DNA from: Parathalassolituus penaei
GTDB lineage: Bacteria > Pseudomonadota > Gammaproteobacteria > Pseudomonadales > Oceanobacteraceae
Direction of reading: 5' to 3'
Length of the DNA: 64,000 nt
NCBI RefSeq assembly: GCF_026626885.1
Contig: NZ_JAPNOA010000028.1
Location: forward strand, 169,409 to 233,408
Part shown: positions 37,144 through 45,056 of the stretch, piece by piece
How positions within the stretch are numbered: the stretch's first letter is position 1
How the letters are laid out: each line of letters begins with the position of its first letter
The notes under the pieces: model-generated
Databases searched by the model: none
What the model saw: the letters and a program-made list of their open reading frames with translations, nothing else
Told to the model about the DNA's origin: nothing
Translations under genes and position numbers: made by a program

Positions 37144-37350
37144 TCAGAACAGGCCGTCTTTTTCTTCAAACAGGTTATCGAGGTCTTTTTCGACCTTCAC
37201 CCGCACTTCGTGTTCGATCTTGACGTTCAGGTTGATCGTGATCGGTTTTTCCGGTGCTGCAACCTTGAGAGTACAGGCGCTGAGCAACAGAGCGGCACAA
37301 AGCACCGTCAGCGGCATAACCTTGCCTGGCAAACGAACTGATGTCGGCAT
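37144..37350 (-). CDS. ynbE: YnbE family outer-membrane lipoprotein
   Basis: 68 aa when started at ATG 37350, which has AAGGAAA 11 bases ahead. The lipobox LLLSAC precedes the mature part, VAAPEKPITINLNVKIEHEV, nearly the same as E. coli YnbE as I recall it. YnbE forms beta-strand stacks with the AsmA-like protein YdbH to link the inner and outer membrane for lipid traffic. No ydbH lies in this window. It is first in a ynbE-ydbL-lemA-M48 run of genes. Confidence 0.9.
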   Translation of the reverse strand: MPTSVRLPGKVMPLTVLCAALLLSACTLKVAAPEKPITINLNVKIEHEVRVKVEKDLDNLFEEKDGLF

Positions 37351-37493
37351 GATGGCTGTTTTCCTTATTCGTGATGTTCTTACTGTAACGACAGACGGAG
37401 TCAATGCAAGGACATAGCACGCAAGCCGGTGCAGGTGGCGGCCGCTGAGGGGCTGGTCTAGGGTTTTGAGGTTGAACTGACGGGAATTCTGCC

Positions 37494-38228
37494 GTGTTTG
37501 CCCGATTTCTCTTGCTGTTATTACTGTTGTGGAATGCCAGTTCGCTGGCCGATGTGGTGCGGATTGCGGCCGCGCAATCGTTGCCGCCCTATATCATCAG
37601 TGAATCCAATGCCGGTGCCGAACTGGATGTGGTGCGGGAAGCTCTGGCGCTGGTCGGGCACGAACTCGACCTGGTGTATGTGCCGTTCGGGCGGCTGGGA
37701 GCAACCCTGGGAACGGGCAGTGTTCAGGCTGCGTTCCCGCTACAGCCGGGTATCGGGCACGAGAATTTCTATTTTTCTGATGTACACATGGTATACGCCA
37801 ACGCGGTGTACGGGCGGGCTGACCGGGAATGGGTGATTCATAACATTGCCGATATGGGCTGCTGTTCGGTGCTGGCTTTTCGTCAGGCCAAGATCATTCT
37901 GGGTGACGATTTCGAGAAAATGGCTATGCAAAATACCCGCTATACCGAAACGGCATTACAGCAAAGCCAGGTCGAAATGCTGGTCAGTGAGCGTATTGAT
38001 CTGCTGGTTATGGATGAGAATATATTTCATTATTATTTGCGCCAATATCAGCGCCGCCAGTTTGATAAACGTGCGATACCGGAATTGGTAAGCCTTTATC
38101 GCTTTGATCCATCCCCTTACCGGGTTGCCTTTCTGGATCTGTCATTACGCAACGATTTTAACCATGGGCTGCAAATGCTGCGGGATAGTGGGCGTTACGA
38201 TCTGATTTTGCAGCGATATTTCCAGTAA
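37494..38228 (+). CDS. Periplasmic solute-binding protein (SBP family 3)
   Basis: 244 aa. GTG start at 37494 with GGGA about 9 bases ahead; signal peptide ARFLLLLLLLWNASSLA. The mature protein starts VVRIAAAQSLPPYI, the normal family opening, followed by ELDVVREALALVG. There are no transporter genes beside it, so it may be an orphan receptor or enzyme regulator rather than part of an ABC uptake system. Two adjacent cysteines (CCSVL) are unusual. Confidence 0.72.
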   Translation: MFARFLLLLLLLWNASSLADVVRIAAAQSLPPYIISESNAGAELDVVREALALVGHELDLVYVPFGRLGATLGTGSVQAAFPLQPGIGHENFYFSDVHMVYANAVYGRADREWVIHNIADMGCCSVLAFRQAKIILGDDFEKMAMQNTRYTETALQQSQVEMLVSERIDLLVMDENIFHYYLRQYQRRQFDKRAIPELVSLYRFDPSPYRVAFLDLSLRNDFNHGLQMLRDSGRYDLILQRYFQ

Positions 38229-38321
38229 TCCAGGAGCCGTTCCGGCTGTTCGACAGAACTAATACGATCGTCTCTTGCTTGTGGTCATGGCCATTGATTT
38301 CAAACCCCCGACAAATACCGC

Positions 38322-38327
38322 TATAAT
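38322..38327 (+). promoter_or_regulatory. Probable -10 element of the cytochrome c5 gene
   Basis: A consensus TATAAT, 50 bases before the start. A TTTCAA 18 bases upstream (38298-38303) may serve as a weak -35. Confidence 0.45.
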
Positions 38328-38377
38328 CCGTGCGATTTTTTTACTCGTGCCTTTTTCGCATTCAAGAGGACAACCCT

Positions 38378-38776
38378 GTGAAACAACTGCAAGCACTGAT
38401 CCTGGCAGCCGCTACCCTGCTGTCGGCTCAAGCCTTTGCCGCTACTGCGGACGAAAAAATTGCCGAGCGTATCAAGCCGGTAGGTGAAGTATGTGTGGGT
38501 GCCGAGTGTGGTGGCGCGGTAGCCGCTTCTGCTGGTCCACGTTCCGGTGCTGACGTGGTTGCCGGTGCCTGTAACGCCTGTCACGGTTCTGGTCTGCTGG
38601 GTGCTCCGAAGATTGGTGACAAGGCTGCCTGGGATGCCCGTCTGGAAAAAGGTCTGGACGCTACTCTGAAAAACGCTATCAGCGGTATCAACAGCATGCC
38701 ACCACGTGGTACCTGTGCGAGCTGCTCTGATGACGAACTGCTGGCAGCTATCAAGCACATGGCTGGTCGCGATTAA
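38378..38776 (+). CDS. Cytochrome c5-type monohaem cytochrome
   Basis: 132 aa. GTG start at 38378 with AGAGGA 7 bases ahead gives signal peptide KQLQALILAAATLLSAQAFA. Haem site CNACH in VAGACNACHGSGLLGAPKIG; the axial Met in SMPPRG; and the c5-type disulphide cysteines in TCASCSDDEL. It is a periplasmic electron carrier to terminal oxidases or reductases. An upstream in-frame ATG is rejected for lack of a signal peptide at the right spot. Confidence 0.93.
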   Translation: MKQLQALILAAATLLSAQAFAATADEKIAERIKPVGEVCVGAECGGAVAASAGPRSGADVVAGACNACHGSGLLGAPKIGDKAAWDARLEKGLDATLKNAISGINSMPPRGTCASCSDDELLAAIKHMAGRD

Positions 38777-38807
38777 TTCGCCGGACTGCTGTACAGCTGT
38801 TTGAAAG

Positions 38808-38830
38808 AACCGCCTTCGGGCGGTTTTTTT
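38808..38830 (+). terminator. Terminator of the cytochrome c5 gene
   Basis: AACCGCC (38808-38814), TTCG tetraloop, GGCGGTT (38819-38825), then Ts to 38830. 31 bases after the stop codon. Confidence 0.95.
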
Positions 38831-39173
38831 ATGGGCGGCGTTTGGGGAGTCTGGCTGGGCCTCGATCGGATCTGGCGTCTGGCGGTGACGCGGCTTGTTA
38901 ATTGGCTCGGCTGTTTGCCCTCTTGGGGGACCTTGTCCCCCCGGCCGGGCGGGCCTCCCCCTGCTTAGCCCTGCTGGGCTCGTGTCTCCGGAATTCCCCC
39001 GACAACGGCGTTTCGACCCCGACCCGATGGCACGTCCCTGTGCCAACGGGTCTGGCGGGGCATCCATGCCCCGGCCGGGTCGGCCGTTGCGGTGAATCCC
39101 GGCTCGCCCAGATGGGCAATTAACGGTGGCCAGCTGCGCTGGGCTAAATCTGTGTTAATTGATACTGGTCACC
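38831..39173. other. Non-coding, GC-rich, hairpin-dense stretch
   Basis: No credible gene. It holds hairpin GGGGGAC (38925-38931)/GTCCCCC (38935-38941). A two-part stem has GACCCG and GGCAC (39021-39033) pairing with GTGCC and CGGGTC (39040-39052) across an internal AT/AA loop. A third is GGGGCAT (39057-39063)/ATGCCCC (39066-39072), with smaller ones between. The block is bracketed by GTTAATTG (38897-38904) and its inverse CAATTAAC (39117-39124), with another GTTAATTG at 39154-39161. It may encode a structured RNA or be a degraded repeat element. No named RNA family was recognised. Confidence 0.5.
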
Positions 39174-39278
39174 CGACGCCCGACGCCCGACGCCCGACGC
39201 CCGACGCCCGACGCCCGACGCCCGACGCCCGACTTCAGACTTCAGACACCCGACACCCGACACCCGACACCAGACACC
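39174..39278. repeat. Heptamer tandem repeat abutting the 3' end of speE
   Basis: Eight perfect copies of CGACGCC (39174-39229) are followed by seven degenerate copies (CGACTTC, AGACTTC, AGACACC, then CGACACC forms) to 39278, three bases before the speE stop on the minus strand. Read on the minus strand the units are GGGCGTC/GGGTGTC, that is GGG every seven bases. This suits G-quadruplex formation in the speE 3' untranslated RNA. The count of perfect units may vary between strains. Confidence 0.9.
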
Positions 39279-39281
39279 CGA

Positions 39282-40154
39282 TCAGTCGTCTCCCATGCCG
39301 AGGGCGCGGCGCATGAACTCTGGTACGGCGAGGGCGGCGGCGTGGATTTCGGCGTTGTAGTACTCGGTGCGGAATGGTTTTTCAGCGGAGTCTTCGATGC
39401 GGAAGCTGGTGACGTCGAGGTCCTGGCTGGCCATGGTGCAACTCCACCATCCGGTCGGGTAGATCGGCTGCGGGAATGGCACGGTGTGGCTGCTGCCGGC
39501 TCCGGCGTTGGACAGGTCGATGTGCATCTGTTTGATGATGGTGTTGGTGTGGTACAGCGGTGACTCTGATTGCTGCATCAGCAGGCCTTTGCTGCCGAGG
39601 GCGCGCAGGCAGTCACGGTAGAAGTCTTCGGCGAACAGGCCTACGGCCGGGCCGACCGGGTCGGTGCAGTCAACAATGATCACGTCCAGAGAGCCGGCTT
39701 CGCAGTCCTTGATCCACTGGATACCGTCGGCAAACATGATGTTGGCGCGTGGGTCGTGGTTGGATTCACACAGCTCCGGGAAGTATTTTTCGGACATGCG
39801 GGTCACCATCTCGTCGATGTCGATCTGCCAGACTTTCTCGACGGTCGGGTGTTTCAGCACTTCGCGCAGGGTGCCGCAGTCACCACCACCAATAATCAGC
39901 ACACGACGTGGATCCGGGTGGGTGAACAGGGCGGTGTGGGCGAGCATTTCGTGGTACAGGAAATTATCGCGGGTAGTAACCATGTTACTGCCGTCGATTA
40001 CCATCAGCTTGCCGTAGGTTTCGGTATCGTAGATTTCAATCAACTGATACTTGCTCTGCACGGAGTCCAGTTTCGCGGTCACCTTCAGGGAAAATGTGGA
40101 GCCATGCTCATGCATGACTTCGCTGGACCAGCCTTCTGCAAATGGTTGTGTCAT
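39282..40154 (-). CDS. speE: Spermidine synthase (polyamine aminopropyltransferase)
   Basis: 290 aa, full length. The dcSAM-binding motif VLIIGGGDCGTLREVLKH and the catalytic Asp region IIVDCTDPVGPA are present; YDTETYGKLMVIDG opens the family core. It transfers aminopropyl from decarboxylated SAM to putrescine in the cytoplasm. Start ATG 40154. It is divergent from speA across 196 bp. No speD or agmatine-processing gene lies in the window. The heptamer repeat begins right after its stop. Confidence 0.96.
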   Translation of the reverse strand: MTQPFAEGWSSEVMHEHGSTFSLKVTAKLDSVQSKYQLIEIYDTETYGKLMVIDGSNMVTTRDNFLYHEMLAHTALFTHPDPRRVLIIGGGDCGTLREVLKHPTVEKVWQIDIDEMVTRMSEKYFPELCESNHDPRANIMFADGIQWIKDCEAGSLDVIIVDCTDPVGPAVGLFAEDFYRDCLRALGSKGLLMQQSESPLYHTNTIIKQMHIDLSNAGAGSSHTVPFPQPIYPTGWWSCTMASQDLDVTSFRIEDSAEKPFRTEYYNAEIHAAALAVPEFMRRALGMGDD

Positions 40155-40350
40155 ATTGATTCTCGTAACTGTAAATCGGTCGGTGAGTACTGCTGTGTTG
40201 CTGGCGCAGGATCAGGAGCGGTTTTTGACCGGGGCAGGTGATGCCGTTACCCTGAAATACATTCCTGAAGGAACCTCACCGCGTTAATCGGCCTCAAACC
40301 TTACCCCATGAGTCGTTGAGCGCCAAGCCATTCGCCGACCAGGAGGTCAT

Positions 40351-42255
40351 ATGTCTACTGCCAAACGTCACTCCCATCCCGATCGTTATAATCTGCCGTT
40401 CTGGAGCGAAGGTTACGTCCGTATCAACGATGGCGGACACCTGTGTGTGCATCCGGATACCTCGTTGAATGGTGGTCTGGAACTGACCGGACTGGTGCGG
40501 CAGATTCGCGCCAATGGCTTGCGTTTGCCGGTGTTAGTGCGTTTTCCCGGCATCTTGCATCACCGTGTAGGGGTGCTGGTGGAAGCCTTTGCCCGGGCTC
40601 GCAGTGAATTCAGTTATCACGGCCAGTTTACGCCGGTGTATCCGATCAAGGTGAACCAGCAGCAACCCGTGGTGGAGCAGATTGTGCGGGGCCAGCAAAT
40701 GGCCGGTATCGAGCGTATTGGTCTGGAAGCCGGTAGCAAGCCGGAGCTGATTGCAGTGCTGGCGCAGGCCCGTGATCACAAGGCCACTATCGTCTGCAAC
40801 GGTTACAAGGACGCCCATTTTATCCGGCTGGCGCTGATGGGTGAAAAAATGGGTCATCAGGTGTTTCTGGTGATCGAGAAAATGTCGGAGTTGCCGTTGA
40901 TCCTGCGTGAAGCGGATCGCCTCGGGGTAACACCGCGACTGGGTGTCCGCGCCCGTCTGGCTACGGTTGGCAAGGGTAACTGGCAGAACACCGGTGGTGA
41001 AAAATCCAAGTTCGGCCTGTCGGCTTTCCAGATTCTGAAAGTCATCGATTCATTGCGGCAGTTGGGCAAACTCGATGCCCTGCAGCTGCTGCATTTTCAT
41101 CTGGGTTCGCAGCTCGCCAATATCCACGATATCCAGCACGGCCTGCGTGAGTGCAGCCGGATTTTCGCTGAACTAACCCATCTGGGCGTCAAGGTTCGCT
41201 GGGTCGATGTTGGTGGTGGTCTGGGGGTCGACTACGAAGGCACCCACTCACGCAGTTATTGCTCGATGAACTACAGCATGGACGAATACGCCCGCAAGGT
41301 AGTGGCGGCCATGAAAGACATTTGCCACGAAATCGGTGCGGAAGAGCCCAATATCATCAGTGAATCCGGCCGCGCCATGACGGCCCATCATGCGGTGTTG
41401 CTGACGGAAATCATCGACCATGAACGCCCGGACGAAGGGGTGATCATTCCCATCAATGAGGATGATCCGGCCTGCCTCAAGGGCATGTATCTGAGCCACG
41501 ATGCCCTCAAGGAAACTCGCAGTTCTGGCGCGCTGGTGGAGCTGTATCACGATGTTCAGCACTGGATGGCCGACGCCCAGGCTGGTTTCAGTGCCGGGGT
41601 GCTGAATCTGACCCAGCGTGCCCGTATGGAAACCCTCTACGCCCGTTCCAGCCGTTTGTTATTGCAGCATCTGAATCCGGCCAACCGTACCCATCGGCCG
41701 TTAATCGACGAGCTCAACGAACGTCTGGCCGAAAAGGTCTTTGTGAATTTCTCGTTGTTCCAGTCGCTGCCCGACATCTGGGGTATCGAGCAGATTTTCC
41801 CAATTCTGCCGATTGATGGTCACGGCCACACCATGCGTCACCGTGCCGTTCTGCAAGACATCACCTGCGATTCTGATGGTCGTATCGAGGCTTATGTCGA
41901 CGCCGAAGGGGTCGGCAGCAGCCTGCCGCTGCCGAGTGTCAGCAAGGGGGAGGTACTGGCGTTTTTTATGGTCGGCGCCTATCAGGAAATCCTGGGTGAT
42001 CTTCACAACCTGTTTGGGGATACCGATTCGGTCGACGTGGTGGCCGACGATGACGGCAACCCGGTGCTGCGTAACATCCTGCAAGGCGACAGCGTCGCCA
42101 AGGTGCTGGATTACGTGAATTTTGAGCCGGACGACATACGGGCTGGTCTGATCAGCATGGTGGCGGCCAGCGATCTGTCGGATGAAGACAAGAGCCTGTT
42201 CCGTCATGAGTTATCGGAAAGCCTGTCGTCCTACACTTACCTGCAGCCGCACTGA
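40351..42255 (+). CDS. speA: Biosynthetic arginine decarboxylase
   Basis: 634 aa, the size of biosynthetic SpeA. The PLP-lysine region reads YPIKVNQQQPVVEQ, and the alanine-racemase-like barrel has LHFHLGSQLANI and VDVGGGLGVDYEG. The C-terminal beta domain has ISESGRAMTAHHAVL between. It makes agmatine from arginine, feeding putrescine. GGAGG lies 6 bases before the ATG. It is divergent from speE, grouping two polyamine genes. Confidence 0.96.
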   Translation: MSTAKRHSHPDRYNLPFWSEGYVRINDGGHLCVHPDTSLNGGLELTGLVRQIRANGLRLPVLVRFPGILHHRVGVLVEAFARARSEFSYHGQFTPVYPIKVNQQQPVVEQIVRGQQMAGIERIGLEAGSKPELIAVLAQARDHKATIVCNGYKDAHFIRLALMGEKMGHQVFLVIEKMSELPLILREADRLGVTPRLGVRARLATVGKGNWQNTGGEKSKFGLSAFQILKVIDSLRQLGKLDALQLLHFHLGSQLANIHDIQHGLRECSRIFAELTHLGVKVRWVDVGGGLGVDYEGTHSRSYCSMNYSMDEYARKVVAAMKDICHEIGAEEPNIISESGRAMTAHHAVLLTEIIDHERPDEGVIIPINEDDPACLKGMYLSHDALKETRSSGALVELYHDVQHWMADAQAGFSAGVLNLTQRARMETLYARSSRLLLQHLNPANRTHRPLIDELNERLAEKVFVNFSLFQSLPDIWGIEQIFPILPIDGHGHTMRHRAVLQDITCDSDGRIEAYVDAEGVGSSLPLPSVSKGEVLAFFMVGAYQEILGDLHNLFGDTDSVDVVADDDGNPVLRNILQGDSVAKVLDYVNFEPDDIRAGLISMVAASDLSDEDKSLFRHELSESLSSYTYLQPH

Positions 42256-42308
42256 CCGGTGTTGCCGGTGATAGCGGATCATCCGCTGATCGCTGAATAT
42301 CCAACGGG

Positions 42309-42331
42309 CCGGAATAGTCAGAATATTCCGG
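42309..42331 (+). other. Hairpin downstream of speA
   Basis: CCGGAATA (42309-42316) pairs with TATTCCGG (42324-42331) around seven bases, 53 bases after speA. No T-run follows. It may be a weak terminator. A TTGACA at 42342-42347 shortly after could be the -35 of sutA, but the -10 is poor. Confidence 0.4.
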
Positions 42332-42466
42332 TTCGGGGGGATTGACAGTCAGGACATTTCGGGAAAATGTAGCGCCGCCGGTCGCCCCGGTGGCTGGCAG
42401 AATTCGCTGTATGTTCTATATGTATTGGCACAGGACCCGTTTGGGATGCAAGAAGAGGTGAACACA

Positions 42467-42757
42467 ATGTCTGATGATGAATTTGAATCCCCGGATGACG
42501 AGATTGAATCGGACGAAGAAGCCGTCCTTGAAGAGGGCGAAGAAGACGAAGGCAGCGAAGAGCGAAATGCTGCCGTGGTTGCTGCTGCAGAGCAGACGCT
42601 GACCTCCACCGCGGCGCATCGCAAGTTACGCGAATCGCTGGCGAGTGATATCGAAGCGTTCCTGTCCCGTGGAGGGCAGATTCAGCAGGTCGACGATAAC
42701 GTGATGGCCGACCCGCCGAAAAAACCACAATCCAATTATGGTAGTCGCCCTATCTGA
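42467..42757 (+). CDS. sutA: SutA-like RNA polymerase-associated regulator
   Basis: 96 aa. The N-terminal half is almost purely acidic (Glu/Asp-rich, residues 1-30). The C-terminal half ends in the signature DIEAFLSRGGQIQQVDDNV, then ADPPKKPQSNYGSRPI, very close to the P. aeruginosa SutA C-terminus as I recall it. SutA binds RNA polymerase and shifts transcription in slow-growing cells. ATG 42467 is preferred to an upstream TTG because AGAGG lies 8-9 bases ahead and the acidic tail begins at once. It is convergent with the HAD gene, 18 bases apart. Confidence 0.88.
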   Translation: MSDDEFESPDDEIESDEEAVLEEGEEDEGSEERNAAVVAAAEQTLTSTAAHRKLRESLASDIEAFLSRGGQIQQVDDNVMADPPKKPQSNYGSRPI

Positions 42758-42775
42758 GGCGGCTGGGCCGGGTTG

Positions 42776-43498
42776 TCAGTCGTGGGTTTCCAGACTGGCA
42801 ACCAGCCGGGACAGCAGGGAAGGCAGGTCTCGCCAGTGATCCAGTTGCCACTGCGGTGGCAGCTGGTTGTCAGGCCAGGACTGGCCAAGCACGTTGACCC
42901 ACAGGGTTTGCATACCCAGCTTGCGCGCGGCATCGATATCCTGTTCAGGATGATCACCGATGTGCAGTACTTCGTGAGCTTCCACGCCCGCGTGTTGTAA
43001 CGCGGCCAAAAACAGATCGGGTGCCGGTTTGGCCGCGCCGGTTTGTTCCGCATTAAAGTGTTCGACCAGCAAATGGCGGATACCGGCCTGTTCCGTGTTG
43101 GCGTTGCCGTTGGTCAGGGCAATCAGCGGATACTGGTCACTCATCAGCTGCAGGGCTTCCAGCGCCCCTTCAAACAGATCGAGACGGCTGCGTTCGGCAT
43201 AGAACACGGCAAAAGCTTCATCGGCAATGCGGGCGGCTTCATCGCGATCACAGCCTATTTGCAGGCAGACCCGGCGCAATGTTTCGAGGCGCAGCTTGCT
43301 GACCTGATGGCGCAGTGACGGATAACACTCGGCCAGATCCTTGCGGTACTGGTTAAAAGAATCGGCGTCGTAGAGGTCGGCCACTGCCGGACAAGATTGC
43401 ACCAGATAATCGAAGCTGGCTTTTTCCGCCCGCAGGATCACCGGATCGGTTTCCCACAGGGTGTTATCAAGATCCAGGGTGATGAGTTTCAGTGCCAA
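42776..43498 (-). CDS. HAD-superfamily hydrolase (YigB-like)
   Basis: 240 aa from TTG 43498, which has GGAG 6 bases upstream; upstream codons overlap DUF484 and are not favoured. HAD motif I ITLDLDNTLW, motif II IALTNGN, motif III lysine in AKPAPDLF, motif IV HIGDHPEQDIDAA. E. coli YigB dephosphorylates FMN; substrate here is assumed similar. In E. coli and Pseudomonas it follows xerC; here it follows the DUF484 gene directly. Confidence 0.88.
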   Translation of the reverse strand: MALKLITLDLDNTLWETDPVILRAEKASFDYLVQSCPAVADLYDADSFNQYRKDLAECYPSLRHQVSKLRLETLRRVCLQIGCDRDEAARIADEAFAVFYAERSRLDLFEGALEALQLMSDQYPLIALTNGNANTEQAGIRHLLVEHFNAEQTGAAKPAPDLFLAALQHAGVEAHEVLHIGDHPEQDIDAARKLGMQTLWVNVLGQSWPDNQLPPQWQLDHWRDLPSLLSRLVASLETHD

Positions 43499-43517
43499 GG
43501 TATGCTCCGGAGTTGAA

Positions 43518-44192
43518 TCAGCGAGCCACCGGGGTCTGTTGCAGACGCAAGGCGAGTACATCGCAGATGTAATCGAGGAAAAGGGTGTCCATTGAGGTGC
43601 GATAGTGGCCAGGGTTGCTGCTGCCGAGGCTCAGTACACCAAAGTTGTCCTGACCACGGATCTGGGCCGATGCCACGGAACGCATGGTGGTGGTGTCCTG
43701 ACCGAGCAGAGTAGCGATATCGCGGTTGTCGAGCTGCCCACAGATGGCACGATGGCCCTTGAACAGACGCAGAACGGCGCGTTGTTGTTCGTGGCTGCGG
43801 ATGCCAATCAGTGGTCGTTCGATATTACGTTCAGTGAAGTGCAGCATGGCCCAGCTGTCGACGCCAAAGTCATTACGCAGGCTGTCGTCGAGGGCCGCTT
43901 GCAGGGCAAGCCAGCTGTCAGCTCCAATCAGCGCCAGAATCAGGCGGCGTGTCTTGCTGAACAGCTGGTCGTTGCGGCGGGCGTTTTCCAGCAGATCTGA
44001 CAGGCGCTGGCGCAATTCGATATTCCGATCACGATGCACCTGTAACTGGCGTTCGATCAGGCTGGTGGCGGCGCCGGTTTCGTGGGGAATACGCATGTCC
44101 GCCAGCAGGTCGTCCTTGCCGATGAAAAACTCAGGATGATCCTGTAGATACAGTTCAACGTCGGCGTCCGTGAGTCTTGGCTGCTGGCTCAT
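43518..44192 (-). CDS. DUF484 family (GAF-like) protein
   Basis: 224 aa, matching DUF484. It begins with LTDADVELYLQDHPEFFIGKDDLLADMRIPHETG, the family N-terminus, then a coiled coil (about 45-80) and a GAF-like domain. Function unknown. It is in the lptM-lysA-dapF operon, 25 bases after dapF, and is normally followed by xerC, which is not here. Confidence 0.92.
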   Translation of the reverse strand: MSQQPRLTDADVELYLQDHPEFFIGKDDLLADMRIPHETGAATSLIERQLQVHRDRNIELRQRLSDLLENARRNDQLFSKTRRLILALIGADSWLALQAALDDSLRNDFGVDSWAMLHFTERNIERPLIGIRSHEQQRAVLRLFKGHRAICGQLDNRDIATLLGQDTTTMRSVASAQIRGQDNFGVLSLGSSNPGHYRTSMDTLFLDYICDVLALRLQQTPVAR

Positions 44193-44217
44193 GCTGATCT
44201 TCTACCCTGTCTGACCG

Positions 44218-45051
44218 TTAGAGGTTGATACGTCCTTCGAACACGGTGACCGCTGGCCCTGTCATCAGGACGTTGGCTGCATCACCGCTCCAGTTTATCG
44301 TGAGGTCGCCGCCGGGCAAGGATACCTTGACGCCAGGTTGCAACCAGCCACGCAATTGACCGGATACCACGGCCGCACAGGCGCCGGTACCACAAGCCAG
44401 GGTTTCACCACTGCCACGTTCGAATACGCGCAGACGGATATGGTGCGGGTTCACGATTTGCATGAATCCGACGTTAACCTTGCGCGGGAAATATTCACAG
44501 GCTTCGATAATCGGGCCCCATTTCTCCACCGGTGCCGTGTCGACGTTTTCAACGCGGATCACCGCGTGCGGGTTACCCATGGATACTGCACCAAAGCGCA
44601 CTTCACCGATACCGTTGATTGGACGACGGTACTCCGGCAGAAATTCTTCTGCCAGGAACGGAATCGCAGATGGGGTCAGAACCGGCTTGCCCATGTCGAC
44701 CGTCACCTGACCATCGTCGGTCAGGTGCAGCTCCATGATACCTGCAGCGGTTTCAACCCGAATGTCGCGCTTGCCGGTGAGGTTCTGGTCGTAGACAAAA
44801 CGGGCGAAACAACGGGCACCGTTGCCGCAGTTTTCCACTTCGCTGCCGTCGGCATTAAAAATGCGGTAGCGGAAGTCGACATCCGGGCGGGTCGGGCGTT
44901 CGACGATCAGCAGCTGGTCGAAACCGATGCCGAAGTTACGGTCGGACAGTTCACGTACCCGTTCCGGACGTACACGACCGGTCTGGGTGACCAGGTCGAT
45001 CACCACAAAGTCGTTGCCGATGCCATGCATTTTGCTGAATTTGATACGCAT
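44218..45051 (-). CDS. dapF: Diaminopimelate epimerase
   Basis: 277 aa. Starts [20 protein letters not shown]. The catalytic cysteine pair is in [13 protein letters not shown] and [10 protein letters not shown]. It converts LL- to meso-diaminopimelate for peptidoglycan and lysine. It begins 5 bases after the lysA stop. Confidence 0.97.
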   Translation of the reverse strand: MRIKFSKMHGIGNDFVVIDLVTQTGRVRPERVRELSDRNFGIGFDQLLIVERPTRPDVDFRYRIFNADGSEVENCGNGARCFARFVYDQNLTGKRDIRVETAAGIMELHLTDDGQVTVDMGKPVLTPSAIPFLAEEFLPEYRRPINGIGEVRFGAVSMGNPHAVIRVENVDTAPVEKWGPIIEACEYFPRKVNVGFMQIVNPHHIRLRVFERGSGETLACGTGACAAVVSGQLRGWLQPGVKVSLPGGDLTINWSGDAANVLMTGPAVTVFEGRINL

Positions 45052-45056
45052 GAGAA

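Noticed and set aside
38895..39123. Possible small genes in the hairpin-rich block
   Set aside because: Overlapping short frames on both strands, Pro/Arg/Gly-rich, no signal or family pattern; the structure is better seen as RNA or DNA hairpins.
39174..39278. CRISPR array
   Set aside because: Units are seven bases with no spacers; a simple tandem repeat, and no cas genes are near.
39092..39563. Small plus-strand frames through the heptamer array
   Set aside because: Low-complexity Arg/Pro/Asp/Thr repeats made by the tandem DNA, with no ribosome site; one also runs antisense into speE.
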